A stretch of 64,000 nt of DNA from Alphaproteobacteria bacterium (GTDB lineage: Bacteria; Pseudomonadota; Alphaproteobacteria; Micropepsales; Micropepsaceae): NCBI GenBank assembly GCA_015654635.1, contig JAATGP010000064.1, forward strand, positions 88,366-152,365, written 5' to 3'. The translations under genes were made by a program, and so were the position numbers. Shown one piece after another: positions 8,366-17,300 of this stretch; position 1 is the first letter of the stretch; the number at the start of each line of letters is the position of its first letter. A model generated the notes under the pieces. It saw only the letters and a program-made list of their open reading frames with translations. It did not search any database and was not told the DNA's origin.

Positions 8366-8652
8366 ATTAATTTGGTGGAAAAACCAATTCTCCTTGAAGC
8401 CACCCCCCACGATCCCCATCTCTTGCAGGTTCTTTGACATCGCCGGGACAGGACTTGCCGCGCCTATTCGCAACGCGGTAGATCGAAACATTTCGCGAAT
8501 TGTACGCAAACACAACAAAATGGTTAATTTTTCTTTGATTACCGTTTTGGTTCAAGGGGGTAATGCCAAAACTGGGGAATTGAACCGCGAAAAACAAAAC
8601 TCGCCGCGGTGCTCCTCCACGATCTTTAGCGCTCACCAAAGCATCTTTTGAA
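8366..8652. other. Intergenic region, AT-rich, no gene seen
   Basis: Between repeat copy 2 and the stop of the C13 peptidase gene. The middle (about 8480-8560) is AT-rich for this genome. Short open frames on both strands show no family features. I see no terminator or RNA gene. Confidence 0.5.
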
Positions 8653-9474
8653 TTACGTTTTATTCCAAAGCTTTAGCCACCATTTGGGCCATTTGAATTG
8701 CGTTGGGGACGCAGGAGGAGCCCTTAATGCTCTGGGGCGCTCGCCTTTCCATGCCGGAATTACTGTTTCTGCTTTTGCACCCACAGCTAGCTGCGGATGG
8801 GAGGGCAGATCGACCTCCTCCTTCTTCTCACGCGCTGCGACGCAGGCGATGGCCCGCTTACCCAGATCGGGAAAGTCCCGCGCCAGCGGCAGGCTCTCCA
8901 CCACGCAGGCATCGAAGAAGGTGTAGTGGTCGCTCTCGCCGCAGCCGAAGGAGGAGCGGTCCGGCGCCGCCGCCGTCAGCACGATACGGTCTGCGGCCTT
9001 CAGTTTGGGGATGAACACCCCCGAATAACAGGCCGAGACGATCACCACCGCGGGCCGGCCATGACAGGATTGATCGATCATTTTGGCCAATCCCGTGGGG
9101 CTCAGAAGCGCATCGCCGATACCGATGCCGTGGTCGTCGCCATGGGAGGTGAGATAAGCGAGGCAGCCGCCCCGCGCCTCTGACGCCATTTGTGAAAGCC
9201 CGCGTGCGATGTTGCGCGGCGTCGACAAGGCGGGATGGCCGTCGGAAAATTTCTTCGGGCGGTCCGAAAATTGCGCGATGTGATCCGGCGCAAAGCCAAT
9301 GCCGAGAAGACCGTGCGTGATCGCACTGCGGCCATTGTCGAACACCGCGGTGCGGGCCCCTTCGTGAGAATAGGAATCGCCTGCCACCACCACTGCCGCC
9401 CAATCCGAAAACGGTGCCGCCCTCGCGGGGGCCAAGGTCAGGAGCAAAAGCAGCAGCGCGAGCGGTGTCCTCAT
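8653..9474 (-). CDS. Exported C13 (legumain-type) cysteine peptidase
   Basis: A 273-residue protein with a signal peptide (residues 1-20, cleavage after RARAA). The clan-CD fold follows: a beta strand AAVVVAGD, then the catalytic histidine in LTSHGDDHG (His111) and the catalytic cysteine in VIVSACYSG (Cys149). This His-Gly-spacer-Ala-Cys pattern is that of legumain and GPI-transamidase relatives, family C13. The substrate is unknown; periplasmic location is inferred from the signal peptide. Its ATG overlaps the stop of the upstream RNA methyltransferase gene (ATGA), so it ends a coupled operon dxs-tlyA-methyltransferase-peptidase. Confidence 0.82.
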   Translation of the reverse strand: MRTPLALLLLLLTLAPARAAPFSDWAAVVVAGDSYSHEGARTAVFDNGRSAITHGLLGIGFAPDHIAQFSDRPKKFSDGHPALSTPRNIARGLSQMASEARGGCLAYLTSHGDDHGIGIGDALLSPTGLAKMIDQSCHGRPAVVIVSACYSGVFIPKLKAADRIVLTAAAPDRSSFGCGESDHYTFFDACVVESLPLARDFPDLGKRAIACVAAREKKEEVDLPSHPQLAVGAKAETVIPAWKGERPRALRAPPASPTQFKWPKWWLKLWNKT

Positions 9475-10520
9475 CGCTCAAAAGCTCCCACAAGTTCAAT
9501 ATGCGACGACCACAAGAACTGATCGACCGGCACGACGCGGGTAAGCCGGTAGCCGCCATCGAGCAAAACCCGCGCGTCGCGTGCAAAGCTTTCGGCATCG
9601 CAGGATACATATGCGATACGTCCTATTTTTGAGACGGCCAATACCCGTGCCTGCTCCACAGCACCGGCCCGCGGCGGATCGAGGCAGGCGCCGTCGAAAT
9701 CCTTCAGCTCAAAGGCGCTGAGCGGGCGCTTGAAGAGGTTGCGCTTGTCGGTGGTGATGGGTTTGAGGCCGGGCGTGGTCTTGGCCGCAGCGTTCACCGC
9801 CTCCAGCATCGGCGGGTCGAGTTCGACGGCATGCACACGGGCCTTTTCGGCGAGCGGAAAGGTAAAGGTGCCGCAGCCACAGAACAAATCCGCGACACGT
9901 TTGGCGCCCTTCAGTGTGGCCGTGACGAGATCTTGTAAAACCTTCTCGCCCTCCGCCGTGGGTTGCAGAAAGGCTTCCGGCGGCAGCGTCACCCAAGTCT
10001 TGCCAAGCCGCACCCGGGGTCGGCCCAGCGCAACCACCACCTCTCCGTGCGCGGTGATGCGGATGAGCCCGAGCTTGCCTGCCCAGCGCGCCAGTGCGGC
10101 AATCGTCTTGCTGTCGTTGGGCTGGCGCCAGCGCAAAGCGAGTTCTATACCGGACCGGCTTTCGGTCAGGCGCAGTTCGGCATCGCCTGCGGGCGCCAAA
10201 AGCTCAGCGAGCATCGCGCGCAAGCCAGGAAGAATGGCGGTCAACGCCGGCGTCAGCACGCGGCACTCTTCCACGTCGACAATATCGTGCGAACGCGCCG
10301 CGTGAAAGCCGAGCAGCACGATGCCGTCGTTGAGCATCGCTTTCATCGTGGCGCGGCGGCGCGTGGCGGGCGGCACCGCGACCACCTCTGCAAGATCGGT
10401 TTGGATATCGAAGCGCTTCAAGGCCTGCGCCACGCTTTGCCGCTTCAAAGCCCGATAGGCTTCATCCGGCATATCCTGATAGGAGCAGCCGCCGCAGCTT
10501 GCGAAATGCCGGCAGATCAC
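9471..10520 (-). CDS. 23S rRNA (uracil-5-)-methyltransferase, RlmD/TrmA-like, without TRAM domain
   Basis: SAM-dependent m5U methyltransferase. It shows a Cys-rich N-terminus (ICRHFASCGGC) that likely holds a 4Fe-4S cluster, the SAM-binding DLFCGCGTFTFPLA, and the catalytic nucleophile motif SCDAESFARD behind DPPRAG. I place the start at GTG 10520, whose last two bases are the first two of the tlyA stop (GTGA). The frame is open to 10733, but that part is Arg-rich and overlaps tlyA by more than 200 bp. The 349-residue product therefore lacks the N-terminal TRAM domain of E. coli RlmD. The exact uridine target cannot be read from the sequence. Confidence 0.85.
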   Translation of the reverse strand: MICRHFASCGGCSYQDMPDEAYRALKRQSVAQALKRFDIQTDLAEVVAVPPATRRRATMKAMLNDGIVLLGFHAARSHDIVDVEECRVLTPALTAILPGLRAMLAELLAPAGDAELRLTESRSGIELALRWRQPNDSKTIAALARWAGKLGLIRITAHGEVVVALGRPRVRLGKTWVTLPPEAFLQPTAEGEKVLQDLVTATLKGAKRVADLFCGCGTFTFPLAEKARVHAVELDPPMLEAVNAAAKTTPGLKPITTDKRNLFKRPLSAFELKDFDGACLDPPRAGAVEQARVLAVSKIGRIAYVSCDAESFARDARVLLDGGYRLTRVVPVDQFLWSSHIELVGAFER

Positions 10521-11242
10521 GTCTGCCTCGCTGCGACCAGAAATTCGCGATTGCCGTCGCCACCTTCGATAGGGCTGTCGATGGTGCCGAGCACCGTCCA
10601 ATGACTTTTCTTCAGCAAGCTGATGATCGCCTGCACCGCTTCGCTTTGCGCGGCTTCGTCCTTGACGATTCCGCCCTTGCCGACATGGATGCGTCCGGCC
10701 TCGAATTGCGGCTTGACGAGCGCGACAAGCCACGCCTCGCGGGCCAACGCCAAAGCCGCAGGCAGCGCCAGCTTCAAACTGATAAAGCTGACGTCAGCGA
10801 CAATAGCCCGCGGCGGTATGGCGATTTGGGCACCGGTCAGACTGCGCGCGTCCGTACCCTCCAGAGAAACGACCCGCTCGTCGGCGGCGAGCTTCTCGCG
10901 CAGCTGGCCGTGGCCGACATCGACGGCGTAAACCCGCTGCGCACCGCGCTCCAGCAGCACCTCCGTAAAGCCGCCCGTAGAGGCACCAATATCAAGGCAG
11001 ATGAGGTCTTCCGGCGAGAGATCGAAATGATCCAACGCCGCAATGAGCTTTAAAGCGCCACGCGAAACATAAGGATGGGCTTTGGTATAAACGATGGCAG
11101 CATCGTCCGGCACCGACTGCGAAGGCTTTATGATGCGCTGACCGTTAGCTGTGACTGAACCAGCACGGATCGCGGCCTGCGCCTCGGAGCGCGAAGCGGC
11201 GAAGCCATGCTCTACCAAATATACGTCTGCACGCGCGCTCAT
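10517..11242 (-). CDS. tlyA: TlyA family rRNA 2'-O-methyltransferase / hemolysin-like
   Basis: A 241-residue protein: an N-terminal S4 RNA-binding domain (about 1-60, starting ARADVYLVEHG) and an FtsJ-type Rossmann methyltransferase domain with CLDIGASTGGFTEVLLERGA as SAM site. TlyA enzymes methylate cytidines of 16S and/or 23S rRNA. I chose the ATG at 11242 because GGGGA lies upstream and the protein then begins with the family start; the frame reaches a TTG at 11314 that overlaps the dxs stop. It is in operon with dxs upstream and the m5U methyltransferase downstream, so an isoprenoid gene sits beside two rRNA modification genes. Confidence 0.9.
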   Translation of the reverse strand: MSARADVYLVEHGFAASRSEAQAAIRAGSVTANGQRIIKPSQSVPDDAAIVYTKAHPYVSRGALKLIAALDHFDLSPEDLICLDIGASTGGFTEVLLERGAQRVYAVDVGHGQLREKLAADERVVSLEGTDARSLTGAQIAIPPRAIVADVSFISLKLALPAALALAREAWLVALVKPQFEAGRIHVGKGGIVKDEAAQSEAVQAIISLLKKSHWTVLGTIDSPIEGGDGNREFLVAARQT

Positions 11243-11310
11243 TGGACCAATCGTCCCCAACACTCGCCCTGTTCTCGGGGCTGCGCAGGGCCGGGTCAAG
11301 AGCCATGATC

Positions 11311-13236
11311 TCAAGCGATGCGGGTTACCGCAGCGGCAGCGCTCTCTCGCCCTAGAGCCAGTAACGCCGTCTGAGCAATCGAGGCGGCATCGAGCCCCGC
11401 CTCGACATACATGTGCTCGGGGGTGTCGTGGTTCTGGAAACGATCAGGCAGCACCAACGGGCGCACCTTGAGACCACGATCCAAGAGACCTTCACCTGCC
11501 AAGAAGTGCAGCACATGGGCGGCAAAGCCACCAACGGCATTTTCTTCGACCGTGATGAGAAGTTCGTGCTCCAGCGCCAAACGCCGGATGAGATCACGAT
11601 CCAGCGGTTTGGCGAAGCGGGCATCGACGACCGTGGTCGACAGACCATAACCCGCGAGCCTTTCCGCGGCTTCGAGCGCTGGCGCCAGACGTGTGCCGAG
11701 ACTGAGGATGGCAATGGAAGTGCCTTCCCGCAGGACGCGCCCTTTGCCGATCTCTAGGGGCGAACCGATCAATGGCCTCTCCAGCCCTACACCCTCGCCG
11801 CGGGGATAGCGCAGAGCGCTAGGGCCTTCGTCATAGCGCACTTGCGTCGCCACCATATGCATCAGCTCGACTTCGTCGGCGGCAGCCATCACCACCATGC
11901 CCGGCAGGGTGGCGAGATAAGTCACATCAAATGACCCGGCGTGGGTGGCGCCATCGGCACCCACTAGACCCGCACGGTCCAGCACAAAGCGCACCGGCAA
12001 TCCCTGGATCGCCACGTCGTGCACCACTTGGTCATAAGCACGCTGCAGAAAGGTGGAATAAATCGCGCAGAAGGGTTTCAGGCCCTCCGCGGCCAAACCT
12101 GCTGCAAACGTTACCGCATGCTGTTCGGCAATACCGACATCAAAGAAACGGCCGGGAAAATCCTTGGCAAACTGATCAAGACCCGTACCTGCGGGCATGG
12201 CCGCCGTAATCGCGACGATGCGCGGATCCGCCTTGGCCTCGGCGACCAGAACGTCGGAGAACACCTTTGTATAAGATGGCAGATTGGATTTTGACTTCTT
12301 CTGCTCACCCGTCAGCACATTGAATTTCGTGACCCCGTGATATTTGTCGTCGCTTGCCTCGGCCGGGGCATAGCCTTTACCCTTTTTTGTGACGACATGA
12401 ACCAGGATTGGTCCGTTCTGCATATCGCGCACGTTTTCAAGCACCGGGATCAAATGATCAAGGTTATGGCCATCGATCGGTCCCACGTAATAGAAACCGA
12501 GTTCCTCGAATAATGTGCCGCCGGTGACCATGCCGCGCGCATATTCTTCGACACGGCGCGCGCCGATGGCGAGTGGGCGCGGCAGCTTCAGGGCCAGTCT
12601 CTTGAACAGCCTACGCAATCCACGATAGTGACGCGAGGACACCAGCCGCGAAAGATAAGCGCTCAATGCCCCCACGGGAGGGGCAATCGACATGTCGTTA
12701 TCGTTGAGCACCACAATCAGACGCGTGCTCGCGGCGCCGGCATTGTTCATGGCTTCATAGGCCATACCCGCGCTCATCGAGCCATCGCCGATTATTGCGA
12801 CGACATTATTTTTGTCGCCCTTGAGATCGCGCGCCACCGCAAAGCCGCAGCCTGCGGAAATCGAGGTCGATGAATGCGCCGCGCCGAACGGATCGTATTC
12901 GCTCTCGCTACGTTTGGTGAAGCCGGAAAGACCACCGCCTTGCCGCAACGAGCGCATGCGGTCGCGTCGGCCGGTGAGTATCTTATGGGGATAGGCCTGA
13001 TGCCCCACATCCCAGACGATGCGGTCGTCGGGCGTATTGAAGACATAGTGCAATGCCACCGTGAGTTCGACCACACCGAGACTCGAACCCAAATGCCCGC
13101 CGGTCACCGAAACGATGTCAATCAGCTCTTTGCGAAGTTCATCCGCAAGCTCAGGAAGGACGGATCGCGGAAGCGCCCTTAAATCCTTCGGCAATGGCAC
13201 GCCATCCAACAGGGGCGTCTTGCTGGCTATTGACAT
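11311..13236 (-). CDS. dxs: 1-deoxy-D-xylulose-5-phosphate synthase
   Basis: First enzyme of the methylerythritol-phosphate pathway: pyruvate plus glyceraldehyde 3-phosphate gives DXP, using thiamine diphosphate. The 641 residues match the usual length. Visible motifs are [20 protein letters not shown], the ThDP signature beginning [18 protein letters not shown], and the transketolase central block [15 protein letters not shown]. It heads the operon dxs-tlyA-methyltransferase-C13 peptidase. In many proteobacteria ispA lies between xseB and dxs; here that space (13237-13647) holds no such gene. Confidence 0.97.
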   Translation of the reverse strand: MSIASKTPLLDGVPLPKDLRALPRSVLPELADELRKELIDIVSVTGGHLGSSLGVVELTVALHYVFNTPDDRIVWDVGHQAYPHKILTGRRDRMRSLRQGGGLSGFTKRSESEYDPFGAAHSSTSISAGCGFAVARDLKGDKNNVVAIIGDGSMSAGMAYEAMNNAGAASTRLIVVLNDNDMSIAPPVGALSAYLSRLVSSRHYRGLRRLFKRLALKLPRPLAIGARRVEEYARGMVTGGTLFEELGFYYVGPIDGHNLDHLIPVLENVRDMQNGPILVHVVTKKGKGYAPAEASDDKYHGVTKFNVLTGEQKKSKSNLPSYTKVFSDVLVAEAKADPRIVAITAAMPAGTGLDQFAKDFPGRFFDVGIAEQHAVTFAAGLAAEGLKPFCAIYSTFLQRAYDQVVHDVAIQGLPVRFVLDRAGLVGADGATHAGSFDVTYLATLPGMVVMAAADEVELMHMVATQVRYDEGPSALRYPRGEGVGLERPLIGSPLEIGKGRVLREGTSIAILSLGTRLAPALEAAERLAGYGLSTTVVDARFAKPLDRDLIRRLALEHELLITVEENAVGGFAAHVLHFLAGEGLLDRGLKVRPLVLPDRFQNHDTPEHMYVEAGLDAASIAQTALLALGRESAAAAVTRIA

Positions 13237-13647
13237 TAGTTTTGCTCCGCTCGCCGCCCAGCTTGGGTATAAGTTTCTCCCCCACCCAAGGGCAACCGCT
13301 TGCTGGAAGGTCAGTCATCTACATAAAGAAATCAAGCCGCTGATTTTTCCATGACCGGACATTGCAGGGTTACTTCAGCTCGATCGAGGAATGTGGCCGC
13401 TGCGTACCGGCTATCCGGCAATGTCCTCCTATAAGAGAAGAGCAAAGCCCAAACGCTGAGGATTGCCGATTTCTCATGTTCCGTGGGGTCGCGTCACGCT
13501 ACCTTTACCACGACCACCATTCCAAAACGGCGAAACACTCGAACAAGTCTAGTGTGCCCCGCGGCGCAAAGAGAATACAGGGTCAAAAATCATCCGCGAA
13601 CGGACAAAAGCACAATCGAAGCCTCCTGCCCCGCCGAAATGGCATTC
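13237..13647. other. 411-bp gap between xseB and dxs, with one long-range inverted repeat
   Basis: No convincing gene. Frames on the plus strand (for example 13362-13751) have no recognisable motif and run into xseB. GGACATTGC (13357-13365) is complementary to GCAATGTCC (13418-13426), so a structure of about 70 nt could form in the transcript leading to dxs. I do not see thiamine-riboswitch consensus elements. Confidence 0.5.
13357..13426. repeat. 9-bp inverted repeat enclosing 52 nt upstream of dxs
   Basis: Perfect arms GGACATTGC / GCAATGTCC. On the minus strand they lie about 120-190 nt before the dxs start, so they may be part of a leader structure. No poly-T follows on the minus strand, so a simple terminator is unlikely. 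Confidence 0.35.
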
Positions 13648-13887
13648 TCAGCCCAGATCGACCAGCTCAGCAGCAACTTTACTGCCGCTCTGTACGATTT
13701 TTTCCAGCCGACTCTCGGCCGCCTTCAGTTTGGCTTCACAATGAGACTTGAGCGCTTGGCCCCGTTCGTAGAGAGCGATCGAATCATCTAACTCGACCTG
13801 CCCCTGCTCAAGCCGTGCCACAATGCCTTCCAATTCTTTCAGCGCCGCCTCAAAGGTAAGCGCGCTCACGCTGGCCGTATCTGCCAT
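13648..13887 (-). CDS. xseB: Exodeoxyribonuclease VII small subunit
   Basis: A 79-residue helical protein, the accessory subunit that binds XseA in the nuclease degrading single-stranded DNA. The hallmark [20 protein letters not shown] and [22 protein letters not shown] are present. The start at ATG 13887 gives MADTASVS; the frame extends nine residues further upstream with no family match. xseA is not nearby. The gene lies upstream of dxs on the same strand with a 411-bp gap. Confidence 0.93.
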   Translation of the reverse strand: MADTASVSALTFEAALKELEGIVARLEQGQVELDDSIALYERGQALKSHCEAKLKAAESRLEKIVQSGSKVAAELVDLG

Positions 13888-14025
13888 CCTAGTCCCATTC
13901 GACTCTCGTCTCATCTTATAAGCACGGCTTGTTGTCCGAACTCAACGCAGACAAAAGCGCGTAACAGAAGTGCGTTCCGAACACGGAATCGCGCAAGAGC
14001 CTACCGAGACATCACAACTCAGGGG

Positions 14026-14052
14026 CTAATTATTAATTTGGCTAATAATTAG
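14026..14052. promoter_or_regulatory. 10-bp perfect inverted repeat, possible operator
   Basis: CTAATTATTA and TAATAATTAG are separated by 7 bp, about 13 bp before the TTGAAC box. The size and symmetry fit a dimeric regulator site. Confidence 0.45.
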
Positions 14053-14123
14053 GCGACTAAGTTATTGAACTTGCATGGTAAGTATATTTTATAGAATGTG
14101 GACATTTTTCGATCAACCAATGA

Positions 14124-14142
14124 CGTGCATAGCAATGTAATT
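14124..14142. repeat. 19-nt leader repeat, copy A, overlapping a palindrome
   Basis: CGTGCATAGCAATGTAATT. Its last eight bases form the left arm of ATGTAATT-TC-AATTACAT (14135-14152), a perfect inverted repeat. Copy B (14343-14361) differs at three central positions. Confidence 0.55.
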
Positions 14143-14342
14143 TCAATTACATGTTACATGCTGTAATATTGCGTCTTTGCAACGGTTTTGTGCAGCATTC
14201 ACGCAACAGGCAGATAGCGAAATCATCGCAAATGCGTATCCGGGGATGACGGGGAAGACATCTGAATTTAGCGTCCCTGTCATGCGGGCAAAGCAGACGT
14301 CTACAAAAGCGTCAGCGGTTAGCGAATAAGCAGACTGAAGTC

Positions 14343-14361
14343 CGTGCATCGTAATGTAATT
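14343..14361. repeat. 19-nt leader repeat, copy B, next to the ribosome-binding site
   Basis: CGTGCATCGTAATGTAATT, 16 of 19 positions identical to copy A. It contains the palindrome GTAATTAC (14356-14363) and lies about 10 nt before the Shine-Dalgarno AAGGGGG of the TonB receptor gene. Confidence 0.55.
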
Positions 14362-14384
14362 ACGAACCAGATAAGGGGGTTCTA

Positions 14385-17300
14385 GTGTCTAACCTTAAAC
14401 TTTCCGTCCGCTCCTCGCTGTTCCTCGGAGCAGCCACGGCAGCGGCTTTGACGCTGTCCGGGCCAGTCCGCGCAGCAGAAACAGCCGAAACCATCGTTGT
14501 GACGGGTTCGCGCATTCCAGTGTCGTCAAATATGAGCTCGGTGAGCCCGGTCCAGACTGTCACGGACGAGCAATTCAAGCTCAAAGGTGCGACCGACGTC
14601 GTCGATTTGTTGAACGACATGCCACAAACATTCGTCAGCAACACCTCTGACTTCACAAACGCCAACAACCCACTTTCCACACCCGGCGGCGTCACTACGG
14701 TCGATCTGCGCGGCTTGGGCCCGACGAGAACCCTCGTTTTGGTTAACGGCCGCCGTCTGGGCCTTGGCGACCCCAACACGGGTAACCCGAGCGCAGCGCC
14801 AGACCTTGACCAGATTCCAACCACGTTGGTGGAGCGTGTTGAGGTCCTGACCGGCGGTGCATCGGCCACCTATGGTTCGGACGCTGTCGCCGGTGTCGTA
14901 AACTTCCAAATGAAGCAGGACTTCGAAGGCGTACAGGTTGACTTCCAGTGGGGCGCAGATACCCATGACAACACCAACTCCTTCGCCCGCAGCGTTGAGC
15001 AGAAGGCGCTTACCGCCAACACGCAGGGGCCCCTGAGCCTGGCCAAAGACAGCGCATTCGATGGCCAAAACATAAACGCTTCGATCATCATCGGTACCAA
15101 TACGGCCGATGGCAAAGGCAACGTGACAGGCTATCTGTCCTATCGTAATGCCGACCCAGTTTGGATGCAGGACCGCGACTTCTCGGCCTGCCAGATCAAC
15201 ATCGTCGATGGTGGCCAAGCCAACCGGCTCGCCGGGGCAAACTGTGCGGGATCGAGCAACTCGAACTACGTCAAGCCCGTGAACGTTGTTGGTGCACCGG
15301 CTTATTCCGTGGTTGGAAACTCGTTGGTGCCGTCTCCGGCGCCGGGCTCGTCGCCGCCGGCCTCGTTCAATTCGAACCAATATGAATCGCTGTCACGGCA
15401 AGACACGCGCTTCAATGGTGGCTTCTTCAGCCATTACGACTTGGCGAGCTTCGCAAAACCATACTCCGAGTTCTCGTTCATGGACGATCGCTCCTATCAG
15501 CAGATCGCTCCGGGTGCCGTATTCAGCGGCGCCAACGCTCTTTCGACAGACGGATCGGGCAATTGGGTCACGAACTGTGACAACCCACTTCTTAGCGCGC
15601 AGGAACGCGGAGTGCTCTGCACCAGCCAGGGTCTCACGGGCGGCGCCGATACTTCGCTGGATTTGAGGCGCCGTAACATCGAAGGCGGCCCCCGTTATAG
15701 CCAATACGAGCACGAGGCCTTCCGCGGCGTGGTTGGCGTGAAAGGCGATTTTGCCGACGCTTGGCACTATGATGTGTTCGGCTCGTACTATTACGTCACT
15801 GGTACGCAGTTCAACGGCAACTACATGAGCAACGCGAGGATCAATCACGCTCTCGAGGTCGTCAATGTCGGTGGCGTACCTACCTGTAAATCAGTCCTCG
15901 ATGGTTCCGACCCAGCTTGCGTGCCGTATAACATCTGGACGCAAGGCGGGGTGACGAAGGCCCAAACGGATTACCTTTCCACCTTCGGAACGTCGCAAGG
16001 CAATCTGTTCGAAGAAATCCTCGAAGGCGACATCACCGGTGACCTCGGCGCCTATGGTGCCAAATCGCCATACGCCAGTGACGGCATCGCGGTTTCGTTT
16101 GGTATGACCAACCGCAAAGACAAGATGTACTTCCAGGGCGATGTGGCTGAATCGTCGAATGATCTCGTTGGCTTCAGCGGCGCGACCGTGCCGGTCAACA
16201 ATGCGATCAATGTGACTGAGGAATACGGCGAAGTCCGCATTCCGCTGGCACAGAACCAGCCGTTTATCCAAGATCTGAGCATCGAAGCCGGTATCCGGTT
16301 CTCGAGCTACACCAACGGCACCCACCCCACCACTTGGAAGTCCGGTGTGCAGTGGGCGCCGGTAGACGACATTCGCTTCCGTGCATCCTACGATGTCGCA
16401 ATCCGTGCACCTAGCATCTTGGAGTCCTTCACGCCGGAATCGGTGACCAACACCAGCGTGGTGTCGGAAGACCCCTGCGCACCGTCTGATGTCACGCACG
16501 TTGCTTCGGCCACGCTTGCTCAGTGCATGCGTACCGGCGTAACGGCGGCCCAATACGGCAACGGCGGTAGCACGAATGCGATTAGCCAATGTCCCTCGGG
16601 CCAGTGTGCGATCCTGCAGGGTGGTAATACGGATCTGAAGCCGGAAAAAGCGAAGACCTTCTCGGTAGGCTTCACCGCCACACCGAGCCTCGTTCCGGGT
16701 CTCGTCGCCAGCGTCGACTACTACAAGATCGACGTCTACAACGGCATCGGTACCATTCCGATCGATGTCTCGCTTAGCAACTGCCTTGCTTCTGGCGATC
16801 CGAAGTTCTGCTCGAATATCAAGCGCACATCGAGCGGTGCACTGTACGGCACGACGATCGCTGGCGGCGGTTATCTGATCGGCAACAACCTCAACGTTGC
16901 GTACTTCAACAATTCCGGCATCGACTTTCAGGCCGATTATCAAACCTCCCTGGATGATGTTGGGCTTGAGGGCTTCGGCGCCGTTGCCTTCCACCTCACA
17001 GGCACCTACAGCCTGACGGCGAAGGACCAAACCATGCCGGGTGAGCCGATGTATGATTGCGTCGGTCTGTATGGAAACACTTGCGGCGGTCCAACCGCGA
17101 GCTGGCGCCACAATTTCCGCATCAACTGGGAAACCCCGTGGGATGTCCTGTTTGCGGTGACGTGGCGCTATATCGGCGGCACCGGTCTGGACAGCAATAC
17201 GTCCAATCCTGTGTTGACGAGCGGCACGATCGATCGCTTCAATGCCCACATTGGCGCCTACAGCTACTTCGACCTTGCCGCCACTTGGCAGATGACGAAG

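Larger units (their letters stand above)
13888..14384. other. 497-bp AT-rich control region upstream of a TonB receptor
   Basis: No gene. It holds an inverted repeat at 14026-14052, a possible promoter (TTGAAC at 14065, TATAGA at 14090, 19-bp spacing), a palindrome at 14135-14152 and two copies of a 19-nt element (14124-14142, 14343-14361). The second copy ends just before the ribosome-binding site. If the promoter is right, the leader is about 280 nt long. Confidence 0.55.

Noticed and set aside
7730..8370. Target-site duplications flanking the 125-bp elements
   Set aside because: Flanks share only a few bases on each side and continue as diverged direct repeat, so no clear duplication can be defined.
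7700..8400. CRISPR array
   Set aside because: Palindromic units are few and irregularly spaced, the two long copies are 498 bp apart, and no cas genes occur in the window.
10521..10733. N-terminal extension of the RNA methyltransferase
   Set aside because: It overlaps tlyA, is Arg-rich and unlike any TRAM domain; the GTG overlapping the tlyA stop gives a better start.
13237..13450. Thiamine-diphosphate riboswitch upstream of dxs
   Set aside because: The conserved TPP-riboswitch blocks are not seen; only a simple inverted repeat is present.
13362..13791. Plus-strand frames between dxs and xseB
   Set aside because: No motif, they run into xseB antisense, and there is no good ribosome-binding site.
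14143..14349. 68-residue minus-strand frame in the TonB receptor leader
   Set aside because: No motif or ribosome-binding site; the region carries regulatory repeats.
15891..17249. 452-residue minus-strand open frame opposite the TonB receptor
   Set aside because: It is antisense to a clear receptor gene, has no recognisable domain and is rich in Arg/Ala/Val as shadow frames in GC-rich DNA are.
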